The notes under the pieces were generated by a model. That model worked only from the letters and a program-made list of their open reading frames with translations. It made no database searches and was not told the DNA's origin. Source: Deltaproteobacteria bacterium (GTDB taxonomy: Bacteria > Myxococcota_A > Polyangia > Polyangiales > Ga0077539). From it: 12,842 bases of DNA. Position 1 is the first letter of the stretch. Each line of letters starts with the position of its first letter. Positions 6,109-12,528 of the stretch are shown piece by piece. The position numbers and the translations under genes were made by a program. Location: the NCBI GenBank assembly GCA_947494865.1, contig CANMAT010000034.1, positions 1 through 12,842 of the forward strand, written 5' to 3'.

Positions 6109-6529
6109 ACTGATTCCCGTCGTTGGGGGGGTCGTCGCCGCCGGCGGAGAGCCCGCCCACGACGATGGCGAACACCACCGCCGTGAAGCCCACCATGAAG
6201 CCCTCGTGGTGCAGCCACGGACGGCTCACGAGGTAGCCCGCCAGAATGAAGAACCCCAGCGCCTTGGCCACGTAGAGCACCGCCGCCGGGCCCTTTGTGC
6301 CCGCCGGGGCCTTCGAGTCGATGAGCCGGATCACCAGCTGCGCGAGCGCCCAGAAGTTCACCGTGCCCAGCACCGTGCCCACCACCGCGCCGAGCGCCGC
6401 GCGCGGGCCGCCGAGCCAGAGCGCCCCCAGCGCGGCCACGGCGCCCAGAACGCCCGCAGCGACCGCGGTGCGACGCACGATGACGTTCTCGATGCTCAAG
6501 GTTTCACCGGTGGGGTGCAGCGCGTTCAC
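6107..6529 (-). CDS. atpI: ATP synthase protein I (AtpI), ring assembly factor
   Basis: A 140-residue membrane protein in the usual atpI position directly before atpB. AtpI proteins help insert and assemble the c ring and are not part of the finished enzyme (family knowledge). Four hydrophobic segments are visible at about 21-40, 43-68, 82-102 and 109-128. They include GAVVGTVLGTVNFWALAQLV, a small-residue/Asn pattern typical of the ATP synthase I chain family, and a lysine in the third segment (VAKALGFFIL). The C-terminal tail is short and polar (GGDDPPNDGNQ). The start is a GTG that shares the four bases GTGA with the stop codon of the upstream atpZ gene, which is strong evidence for this start and for coupling. 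The sequence is divergent from E. coli AtpI, so the call rests partly on context. Confidence 0.85.
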   Translation of the reverse strand: MNALHPTGETLSIENVIVRRTAVAAGVLGAVAALGALWLGGPRAALGAVVGTVLGTVNFWALAQLVIRLIDSKAPAGTKGPAAVLYVAKALGFFILAGYLVSRPWLHHEGFMVGFTAVVFAIVVGGLSAGGDDPPNDGNQ

Positions 6530-6786
6530 GGGGTCAATCTCTCAGAGTCACGCTTCGGATCTGCAGGGACTTCGGGCGGGTTGTTGAGGCGATCCATGCG
6601 CTCCATGAAGCGCCACATCTGTCGAAACCCCGCCGCGGCGCCGATCGCGACCCCCAGAATCAGAAAGGTCGGCTCGGACTTGAAGCGCTGGTCGAGCCAG
6701 CGCCCGGCAGCGCCCGCGATCACCACGGACAGCACCATCTCGATCCCCAGCGACAGTCCGGCGAACTCTCGCGCAGGAAGCTTCAT
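6526..6786 (-). CDS. atpZ: AtpZ-like F0F1 ATP synthase accessory protein
   Basis: An 86-residue small membrane protein of the AtpZ (ATPase_gene1) family, found at the head of many bacterial F0 operons. In some species AtpZ with AtpI forms a complex implicated in magnesium or calcium transport (known for relatives, not shown here). Two hydrophobic segments (about 14-27 and 41-54) flank the family-typical GRWLDQRF (28-35), and the second ends in GAAAGFRQMWR. The C-terminal 25 residues are charged and cytoplasmic-like. The ATG at 6786 is the natural start, though no clear Shine-Dalgarno precedes it. It overlaps atpI by four bases. It begins the F0 cluster; the 142-base gap to trmL contains a possible promoter. 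Confidence 0.88.
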   Translation of the reverse strand: MKLPAREFAGLSLGIEMVLSVVIAGAAGRWLDQRFKSEPTFLILGVAIGAAAGFRQMWRFMERMDRLNNPPEVPADPKRDSERLTP

Positions 6787-6846
6787 GATGGCACCAGCGC
6801 GGAGCGCGTCGTCCGCGTCGATGCGGGGTCAAGACGGCGCGCGGCT

Positions 6847-6874
6847 TCTATCACCCGCGGTTGTTGGGGGTCAA
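6847..6874 (-). promoter_or_regulatory. Possible sigma-70-type promoter of the F0 (atpZIBE) genes
   Basis: On the minus strand TTGACC (6874-6869) is followed after 16 bases by GATAGA (6852-6847), about 60 bases before the atpZ start. The -35 matches five of six consensus bases; the -10 is weak. The -10 region GTGATAG is shared with the promoter-like region of the divergent outer-membrane gene. CTTGACCCC occurs a second time 42 bases downstream (6833-6825) with no -10 at proper distance. Prediction only. Confidence 0.35.
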
Positions 6875-6928
6875 GCCATGCGCGCGTCCATGCCCCCCGA
6901 AAAACTTTCGCCCGTCGCACCGCGGACT

Positions 6929-7489
6929 TCATCGCACAAACTCGTCGGGCTCGGGGTGCGCGTCGGCCGCCGCCGCCTCGAGCCGTGCGTGCGTGAACGC
7001 ACCCGTTTTTCGCAGGGCCTCGTACACCACGATGGAGACCGCGTTGGCGAGGTTGAGCGAGCGCACCGCGCCGATCGTGGGGATGCCGTACACCTCCGTG
7101 GGGTACCGCTCGAGCACCTCGCGCGGGAGCCCCGACGACTCCTGCCCGAACACCAGCGCGTCGCCGGCTTCGAAGTCTGCCTCGAGGTAGCTCCTCGCCC
7201 CCGCGGCGCTGAAGAGACGCACGCGGCCCTGGCGCGACTGCTCGTGGCGCAGCGCGAAGGACGCGAAGTCGGGGTGCTGATGCATCTCGACGAGGTGCCA
7301 GTAATCGATGCCCGCGCGGCGCACGGAGCGCTCGTCGAGGCGAAAGCCCAGCGTCCCGATGAGGTGCAGCGGGCTCTGCGTGGCCGCGCACAGGCGCGCG
7401 ATGTTGCCCGTGTTCTGCGGGATCTCGGGGTTGACCAGCGCCACGTGAAAGGGCGTCGCGGGTCGCGGTGCGCGGAGCTTTGGCTGCAT
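6929..7489 (-). CDS. trmL: tRNA (cytidine(34)-2'-O)-methyltransferase TrmL
   Basis: A 186-residue cytoplasmic SPOUT-class methyltransferase predicted to methylate the 2'-O of the wobble base of leucine tRNAs using S-adenosylmethionine. The compact length and sequence match TrmL: VALVNPEIPQNTGNIARLCA (17-35, motif 1, with Asn26 and Arg32), LVFGQESSGLP (112-122, motif 2), and GIPTIGAVRSLNLANAVSIV (135-154, motif 3) forming the trefoil-knot cofactor site. HLIGTLGFRLDERSVRRAG (42-60) and DYWHLVE (62-68) are also typical. The ATG at 7489 gives the normal family length; the longer open frame upstream would run into the divergent gene's control region. It is divergent from the outer-membrane protein gene and 142 bases upstream of atpZ on the same strand. 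The C-terminal 20 residues (AAAADAHPEPDEFVR) are an unremarkable variable tail. Confidence 0.95.
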   Translation of the reverse strand: MQPKLRAPRPATPFHVALVNPEIPQNTGNIARLCAATQSPLHLIGTLGFRLDERSVRRAGIDYWHLVEMHQHPDFASFALRHEQSRQGRVRLFSAAGARSYLEADFEAGDALVFGQESSGLPREVLERYPTEVYGIPTIGAVRSLNLANAVSIVVYEALRKTGAFTHARLEAAAADAHPEPDEFVR

Positions 7490-7538
7490 CGTCGGAGCCG
7501 TGCGGGTAACACACGCGTTGCCCGACCGCCAGATGGGC

Positions 7539-7567
7539 GTGACGGGCGCCGCGCGGGCTGTGATAGT
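7539..7567 (+). promoter_or_regulatory. Possible promoter of the outer-membrane protein gene
   Basis: GTGACG (7539-7544) and GATAGT (7562-7567) are separated by 17 bases and match four of six consensus bases each. Transcription would begin only about seven bases before the ATG at 7581, and no Shine-Dalgarno sequence is present, so a nearly leaderless mRNA is predicted. An alternative is that translation starts upstream at an in-frame GTG at 7500. Confidence 0.4.
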
Positions 7568-7580
7568 CTCCCGCGCGCTC

Positions 7581-8834
7581 ATGCGTGCCCTTGTGCGTAC
7601 TCCACTGGCCGCGGCGTCGCTCTTCGCGCTGTCGCTCTCGCTCCAGGCCCGCGACGGCCGCGCCGACCCGATGGACCTGTCGCTCAACCGCCTGAGCTAC
7701 TACAACGACACCCCGTGGGTGGGCGGCGGCGTCAACTATGACCCCGCGCGGTGGCGCTTCAACGGCGGCTGCGGCACCAGCGCGACGGGCGCCGCGGGCG
7801 GTCAGCCCTTCGCGCAGTGTTACGCCGACAACCAGCGCTGGGCCAACCTCGTCAACCAGCTCGGCGTGGCCCTCGCCCCCGGCCTCTCGGCCCCCGCCAT
7901 GACGCTCGGGTTCAGCGGGTTCTACGTGGGCTACGAGATGGCCGTCACCAACCTGCAGAGCGAAGACGACGCCTGGCGCCGCGGCACGCAGGGCGGCCTC
8001 ACGAGCCTCGTGGGCACGGGCACCGCCGCCTCGCGCGACCGCGGCGACACCAACGCCTTCGTCTCGCGGCTCCACGTGCGCAAGGGGCTCCCGCTGGGCT
8101 TCGAACTCGGCACGCAGGTGAGCCACCTGCACTCGAGCAACATCTGGGCGATCGGCCTCGACCTGCGCTGGTCGCTCTTCGAAGGCTTCCGCCGCGGCAT
8201 CGGGTACCTGCCCGACTTCGCCATCCGCGGTTCGGTCAACACCATGGTGGGCCAGCAGCAGATGAGCCTCACCGTGGTGGGCCTCGACGCCATGCTCTCC
8301 AAGCGCTTCACCCTCGGCGGGCAGGTGCGCCTCACGCCCTTCCTCGGGGGCCAGTACCTCATGATCCTGGGCGACTCCGGGGTCGTTGATTTCTCCCCCA
8401 CGCGCAGCGCCTTCAACGAGTGCCCGCGGCAAGAGATCCGGTACGTGGCCGACCCGCGGCCCCCCGCCGATCCGCTCCGGTCGCCCAGCGGGCTCATCGG
8501 GCAGCTCCAGTGCGGCACCGGCGGACAGGTGGCCGCGCCGGGCCTCCCCGGCGACCTCAACGACACGCGCAACAGCGGCGTCTTCGCGGCCATGCGCATC
8601 CAGCACGCCCGCATGATCGCCGGCCTGCAGCTCCAGTGGGAGATCTTCACCGTGTCGGGCGAGTTCGCCTTCGACATGATGCCCCCGAGCTTCTTTCGCA
8701 CGCCCTCCACCGACGCGGGCCTGCCGTCGACCGCGCCCGCCGTGATGGGTCAGCCCGCGCCGCGCACGCCCATCACCCTCAACGACTACCGCCAGTGGAC
8801 CACCACCATCGCGGTGGGCCTCACCTTCCAATAA
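7581..8834 (+). CDS. Exported beta-barrel-like outer-membrane protein, function unknown
   Basis: A 417-residue protein with a predicted signal peptide (MRALVRTPLAAASLFALSLS, cleavage likely after GRA at 26-28). The mature part is rich in alternating polar/hydrophobic stretches with aromatic and glycine residues, such as LGFSGFYVGYEMAVTNL, ELGTQVSHLHSSNIWAIGL, LDLRWSLFEGF and MIAGLQLQWEIFTVSGEFAF. It ends in TTTIAVGLTFQ, a strand whose penultimate residue is Phe, as expected of an outer-membrane beta-barrel. Four cysteines (64, 80, 281, 311) lie in predicted loops and may form two disulfides. A Pro-rich loop (about 291-325) interrupts the strands. Lineage-restricted barrel proteins of this kind are common in Myxococcota; the substrate or role cannot be inferred. 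The ATG at 7581 is chosen because the signal peptide starts there. It is divergent from trmL and 95 bases upstream of the STAND gene. Confidence 0.85.
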   Translation: MRALVRTPLAAASLFALSLSLQARDGRADPMDLSLNRLSYYNDTPWVGGGVNYDPARWRFNGGCGTSATGAAGGQPFAQCYADNQRWANLVNQLGVALAPGLSAPAMTLGFSGFYVGYEMAVTNLQSEDDAWRRGTQGGLTSLVGTGTAASRDRGDTNAFVSRLHVRKGLPLGFELGTQVSHLHSSNIWAIGLDLRWSLFEGFRRGIGYLPDFAIRGSVNTMVGQQQMSLTVVGLDAMLSKRFTLGGQVRLTPFLGGQYLMILGDSGVVDFSPTRSAFNECPRQEIRYVADPRPPADPLRSPSGLIGQLQCGTGGQVAAPGLPGDLNDTRNSGVFAAMRIQHARMIAGLQLQWEIFTVSGEFAFDMMPPSFFRTPSTDAGLPSTAPAVMGQPAPRTPITLNDYRQWTTTIAVGLTFQ

Positions 8835-8914
8835 CCCTTATCCGTCGTCGCGTTGGCGCGCGCTCCCACCGCCCCCACGGTGTGTCAGTATCCGGCGCCT
8901 TCTTCGTGACCTGT

Positions 8915-8921
8915 AAGGGAG
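8915..8921 (+). promoter_or_regulatory. Strong ribosome-binding site of the STAND ATPase gene
   Basis: AAGGGAG lies eight bases before the ATG at 8930. It is the clearest Shine-Dalgarno in the window and fixes this start over the much longer open frame that extends upstream through the outer-membrane protein gene. Confidence 0.8.
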
Positions 8922-8929
8922 CGTCTACG

Positions 8930-11560
8930 ATGTACACCGACCGCCTCGTCGGCCGGAGCGACCTGCTGTCGTCGCTGCAGGCCCTCTTCGCCCGCGGAGA
9001 GCGCCTCGTCACCTTGATCGGCCCGCCGGGCGTCGGCAAAACCTGGCTCGCCCGCGCCTTCTCGCACGGCCCCCGCGCCCCCGTCGCGGCCGCCCTCGGC
9101 GAGGGAACCCCCGTCGCGTGGTGCGCCTGCTCCGCCGCCCGCGACGGCGACGATCTGCTGCGCGCCCTCTCGCTCGCCCTCGAGGCCCCCCTCGTGCGCG
9201 ACGACGCAGCGGCGCAGCTCGCCGACACCCTCGTGCTCCGCGGGGGGCTGCTCCTCGTGCTCGACCACGGCGACCCCGCGCTCCCGGCGCTGCGCGCGAT
9301 GCTCCCCGCGCTCCTCGCCGCCTGCGACGAGCTGCGCGTGCTGGTCACCGCGCGCGAGCCCCTCGACGTGGAGCCCGAGGCGCGCCTCGAGGTGGGCGCC
9401 CTCAGCGACGCCGACGCCGGCGCCCTGTGGCGCGCCGTGCGCGACGCGCCCGTCGGCCCCGACGACGCCGACGCCCTCCGCCTCGTCGGCCACGTCGCCC
9501 TCGCCGTCGAGCTCCTCGCCGCCGACGCCGCGACGCCCCCGCGCGCGCGCCACGACGCCCTCGCGCGCCGCGCCCGCGATGGCGCCGCCCCCCTCGACGG
9601 CGCCATCGCCGCCGCGTGCGAGACCCTCGACCCCGACGGCGCCGCGGCCCTCGCCGAGGCCTCGGTCTTCGAAGACGGCTTCACCCTCGACGACGCCGTC
9701 ATGGTGCTCTCCGCCGGCGCCTCGCTGCCGGGAATTCTCTCCGAGCTCAGCGCGCGCCGGCTCGTGCGCGTGCACCACGAGCCCGCGCCCCGCCGCGTGC
9801 GCTTCTCCCTCGACGAGCCCGTGCACGCCTACGCCACCCGCGAGCTCGCGCGCTCGGGCGTCGCCGCGCGCGTCCTGGCCCGCCACGCGCAGCACTTCCT
9901 CGCCCGCGGCCGCGCGTGGGTCTCCGAGGCCCTCTGGCGCGGATCGTACGCCAGCCGCGTCACGCTCGACCGCGAGCAGGCCAACCTCGCCGCCGTCGCG
10001 CGCCGCGCCGACCGCCTCCACGACGCCCCCGCCGACCGGTGCCTCACGCGCGCCCTCGCCCGGCTCTACCAGACGCCCACCGCGGCCCGCAGCGCCGGGC
10101 TCGGCGCCCACCTCGACGCCCTCGACCGCGAGCTCGACGAGGCCACCGCCGCGGGCACGCCCGAGTCGGCCCTCCTCGGCGCGTGGTTCGCCCGCGGGTG
10201 GCGCCACGCGCGCGCCAACCGCCACGAGCAGGCCGTCGAGGCCTACGAGCGCGCCGCCGAGCGCGCCCTCACCGACGGGCGCTACGGCCTCGTGGGGCAC
10301 CTCTACCGCGCCGTCGCGTCGGCGCGCGTGCGCGCGGGGCGCATGGGCGAGGCCTTCACCGCCGCCGACAAGGCCCGCGCCCTCCTCGAGCACGGCGACC
10401 GCCTCGGCGAGAGCGCCTGGGCCCTCCTCCTCATGGGCCAGCTCCTCTACGAGCGCGGGGCCTTCGAAGACGCCGTGGGCACCCTCTCGCGCACGCTGCT
10501 CCGCGCGAAGGAGCACCGCAACGAGGCCGTCGAGGGGCGCGCGCTCCTGGTGCTCGGCGAGGCCGAGCTCGCCCTCGGCCGCCACGACGCGTCGCGCGCC
10601 CACCTCAAAGACGCCCTCGCCGCGTTTCAGCGCGTGGGCGACCACGGCGGCGTCGCGACCGCCCACGCGGTGCTCGCGCGCCTCCTCCACGATCAGGGCC
10701 GCACCGACGCGTCGATCGCCGAGTTTCAGGCCGCCGTCGACCTCGCCACGCGCCTCGGCGACGCGCACCTCGGCGCCACCATCGAGATCTCGCTGGGCGC
10801 GCTCCTCCACGAGTTCGGGCACCTCAACGAGGCGCGGGCCCTCCTCGAGCGCGCCACCGTCACCGTCGCCGGGCGCTCCGTGCGCGACACGGGCTTCGGG
10901 CGCGCCCACCTCGCCGCGGTGTACGCCTCGTCGGGCGAGCACGAGGCCGCCGACCGCGAGATCCTCGAGGCCCGCGCCGCCGTCACGGCCCCCGGCGACC
11001 GCCTCGCGCCCGTGATCCGCGCGCTGCGGGTGTTCGTCATTCTCTGCAAGGCGCGGGAGTACCCCCGCCACGCGGCCCGCGAGGTGGCCCGCGAGGCCCG
11101 CCACGAGCTCGCCGCGCTCAAGGCCCTCCCCCCCGAGGAGTGCGGCGTCGAGCTGCGCATCGCCATGCGCCTCCTCTCGGGCTTCGACGGCGACGCGCTG
11201 CTCAGCCCCTCGGCCGAGCTCGTGCGCCCGCAATCCCTCCTCGCCAACCGCGTGGGCCTGTGGTTCGTGCCGCCCGGCGCCCCCGAGGTGAGCCTCCGCA
11301 CGCGCACCACGCTGGCGACGCTCCTGCGCCGCCTCGGCGAGCAGCGCACGGCGTCGCCGGGCCGCTCGCTCTCGCCCGAGTCGCTCATCGCCGACATGTG
11401 GCCCGGCGAGAAGATCATCCCGAAGGCCGCGCGCAACCGGCTCCACGTCGCCGTGCGCACGCTGCGAACGATGGGGCTCGGCACCACGCTGCGCTCCGAC
11501 ATGGCGGGCTACCACCTCGACCCGACGGTGCCGTTCCGCTTCGTCGGCGACGAGGGCTGA
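8930..11560 (+). CDS. STAND ATPase: NB-ARC, TPR repeats and C-terminal winged helix
   Basis: An 876-residue predicted signal-transducing regulator. Residues 1-200 are an NB-ARC-like P-loop ATPase: the VGRSDLL entry motif (7-13), Walker A GPPGVGKT (31-38), Walker B LLLVLD (107-112), VTAREPL (139-145) as sensor/RNBS-B, and a degenerate GLPLALEL-type element, GHVALAVEL (187-195). A helical/winged segment follows to about 410. Tetratricopeptide-like repeats occupy about 411-700 (for example HEQAVEAYERAAERAL and AFEDAVGTLSRTLLRA). The C-terminal part (775-868) looks like an OmpR/SARP-type winged helix: VGLWFVPPGAPEVSLRTR, then LSPESLIADMWPGE, then RNRLHVAVRTLRTMGLG and a GYHLDP wing. In SARP/AfsR regulators the winged helix is N-terminal, so here the order is reversed. 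It is probably an NTP-controlled transcription factor whose trigger is unknown. Its codon use is extremely G/C-rich, which creates long spurious antisense frames. Confidence 0.92.
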   Translation: MYTDRLVGRSDLLSSLQALFARGERLVTLIGPPGVGKTWLARAFSHGPRAPVAAALGEGTPVAWCACSAARDGDDLLRALSLALEAPLVRDDAAAQLADTLVLRGGLLLVLDHGDPALPALRAMLPALLAACDELRVLVTAREPLDVEPEARLEVGALSDADAGALWRAVRDAPVGPDDADALRLVGHVALAVELLAADAATPPRARHDALARRARDGAAPLDGAIAAACETLDPDGAAALAEASVFEDGFTLDDAVMVLSAGASLPGILSELSARRLVRVHHEPAPRRVRFSLDEPVHAYATRELARSGVAARVLARHAQHFLARGRAWVSEALWRGSYASRVTLDREQANLAAVARRADRLHDAPADRCLTRALARLYQTPTAARSAGLGAHLDALDRELDEATAAGTPESALLGAWFARGWRHARANRHEQAVEAYERAAERALTDGRYGLVGHLYRAVASARVRAGRMGEAFTAADKARALLEHGDRLGESAWALLLMGQLLYERGAFEDAVGTLSRTLLRAKEHRNEAVEGRALLVLGEAELALGRHDASRAHLKDALAAFQRVGDHGGVATAHAVLARLLHDQGRTDASIAEFQAAVDLATRLGDAHLGATIEISLGALLHEFGHLNEARALLERATVTVAGRSVRDTGFGRAHLAAVYASSGEHEAADREILEARAAVTAPGDRLAPVIRALRVFVILCKAREYPRHAAREVAREARHELAALKALPPEECGVELRIAMRLLSGFDGDALLSPSAELVRPQSLLANRVGLWFVPPGAPEVSLRTRTTLATLLRRLGEQRTASPGRSLSPESLIADMWPGEKIIPKAARNRLHVAVRTLRTMGLGTTLRSDMAGYHLDPTVPFRFVGDEG

Positions 11561-11625
11561 GCCCGAAGCGCCTCGCCGCCGCCGGATCACAGCCGCCGCG
11601 CGCGCCCGCCGGTGCTTGCGCTCGC

Positions 11626-12528
11626 TCAGCCCTTCTTCTTCTTCGCGGCCGCGACGGCCTTCTTCTCGGCCTCGGCGGCGGCCTTCGCGGCCTTCTTCGC
11701 CGCGGCCTTCTTGGGCCGCTCGGCCTTGCGCTCGGCCTTGCGCTTGCGCTCCGAGGGCGTCTCGTAGGCCTTGTACTCCGCGCGCCGCGGATCGGTGCGG
11801 TAGCGGTAGTCGACCGCGTCGCGCACCCGCTGCTCGATGCGACCGATCACCGTCCACACGCGGGCGAGCTGATCGCGCCGCGCCGCGGCGGCCTTCACCC
11901 CGACCGCGCGCTTCGCGAGCTCTCCGAGCCGCGGTTGATGCTTCTCGAGCACCGCCAGCGCCGCGGGCTCGCCGCACGCCAGCGACGCGAACCACGCGCG
12001 CTCCTCGTCGTGGTTGGCAATCGCGATGAGCCGCGCGCTGTCGCTGTGCGCGTCGCTCAGGTCGTCGGGGTCGCCCGCCTCGATGGCGTCGAGCTCCTTG
12101 ATCTTCGGCGCCTGCCCCCGGTACCGCAGCCGACGAAAGGCCCAGCTCACCGTCTTCTGCGCCGCGCGCACCTCGCCGAGCAGCTTCGCGTCGGCGTCCG
12201 ACAGCGTCGCGCCGCTCGCCACCTGATCGGCCAGCACCAGCGCCCCGAGCGCCTCGGCGACGGTGATCGCCACGGGCAGCACGGCGATCTCCCACGGCTC
12301 CACGTTGCCTTCGGGGAGCGCCACCGCGCACAGCTCGCTCGCGTCGCGCGTGGCCGCCGCGACGAAGCCCGCGAGGTGCTTCGCGCGCTCGTCCGCCATC
12401 CACGGCACCTTGCCCACGTCGCTCGCACCGAGGGCGCTCGTCGCGCTATCGAGCCGCGCCCGCAACGGATCAACCGCCGTCTTCGCAGCCTTCGATGCCT
12501 TTACGCCTGGCGATTTCTCATTTCCCAT
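11626..12528 (-). CDS. Unknown protein with Lys/Ala-rich C-terminal tail
   Basis: A 300-residue protein I do not recognise. It has a basic N-terminus (MGNEKSPGVKASKAAKTAVD), a mostly alpha-helical middle (about 45-255) with the hydrophobic stretch EIAVLPVAITVAEALGALVL (80-99) and Arg-rich helices (KTVSWAFRRLRYRG, 125-138), and a C-terminal tail from about 259 made almost entirely of Lys, Ala, Arg and Glu, ending AAAKKKKG. The hydrophobic stretch could be a buried helix rather than a membrane span, since it contains Glu and Thr. The tail resembles histone H1-like DNA- or RNA-binding tails, so nucleic-acid binding is a reasonable guess, not shown. The ATG at 12528 is chosen over the longer frame because AGGGA lies just upstream and the upstream frame runs into a non-coding repeat array. 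It converges on the STAND gene with a 65-base gap. Confidence 0.8.
   Translation of the reverse strand: MGNEKSPGVKASKAAKTAVDPLRARLDSATSALGASDVGKVPWMADERAKHLAGFVAAATRDASELCAVALPEGNVEPWEIAVLPVAITVAEALGALVLADQVASGATLSDADAKLLGEVRAAQKTVSWAFRRLRYRGQAPKIKELDAIEAGDPDDLSDAHSDSARLIAIANHDEERAWFASLACGEPAALAVLEKHQPRLGELAKRAVGVKAAAARRDQLARVWTVIGRIEQRVRDAVDYRYRTDPRRAEYKAYETPSERKRKAERKAERPKKAAAKKAAKAAAEAEKKAVAAAKKKKG

Noticed and set aside
7490..7687. Extended trmL N-terminus of 66 more residues
   Set aside because: It would run into the promoter and signal-peptide region of the divergent gene and exceeds the usual TrmL length; the ATG at 7489 gives a normal-sized enzyme.
11561..11625. Terminator between the STAND gene and the converging 300-residue gene
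   Set aside because: Only a weak, mismatched pairing (AAGCGCC with GGTGCTT) is seen and there is no T-run.
8885..12403. A 1172-residue open frame on the minus strand
   Set aside because: It is antisense to the STAND gene and part of the 300-residue gene's region, has the Gly/Arg/Ala/Glu-rich low-complexity composition of a shadow frame in GC-rich DNA, and shows no domain motif.
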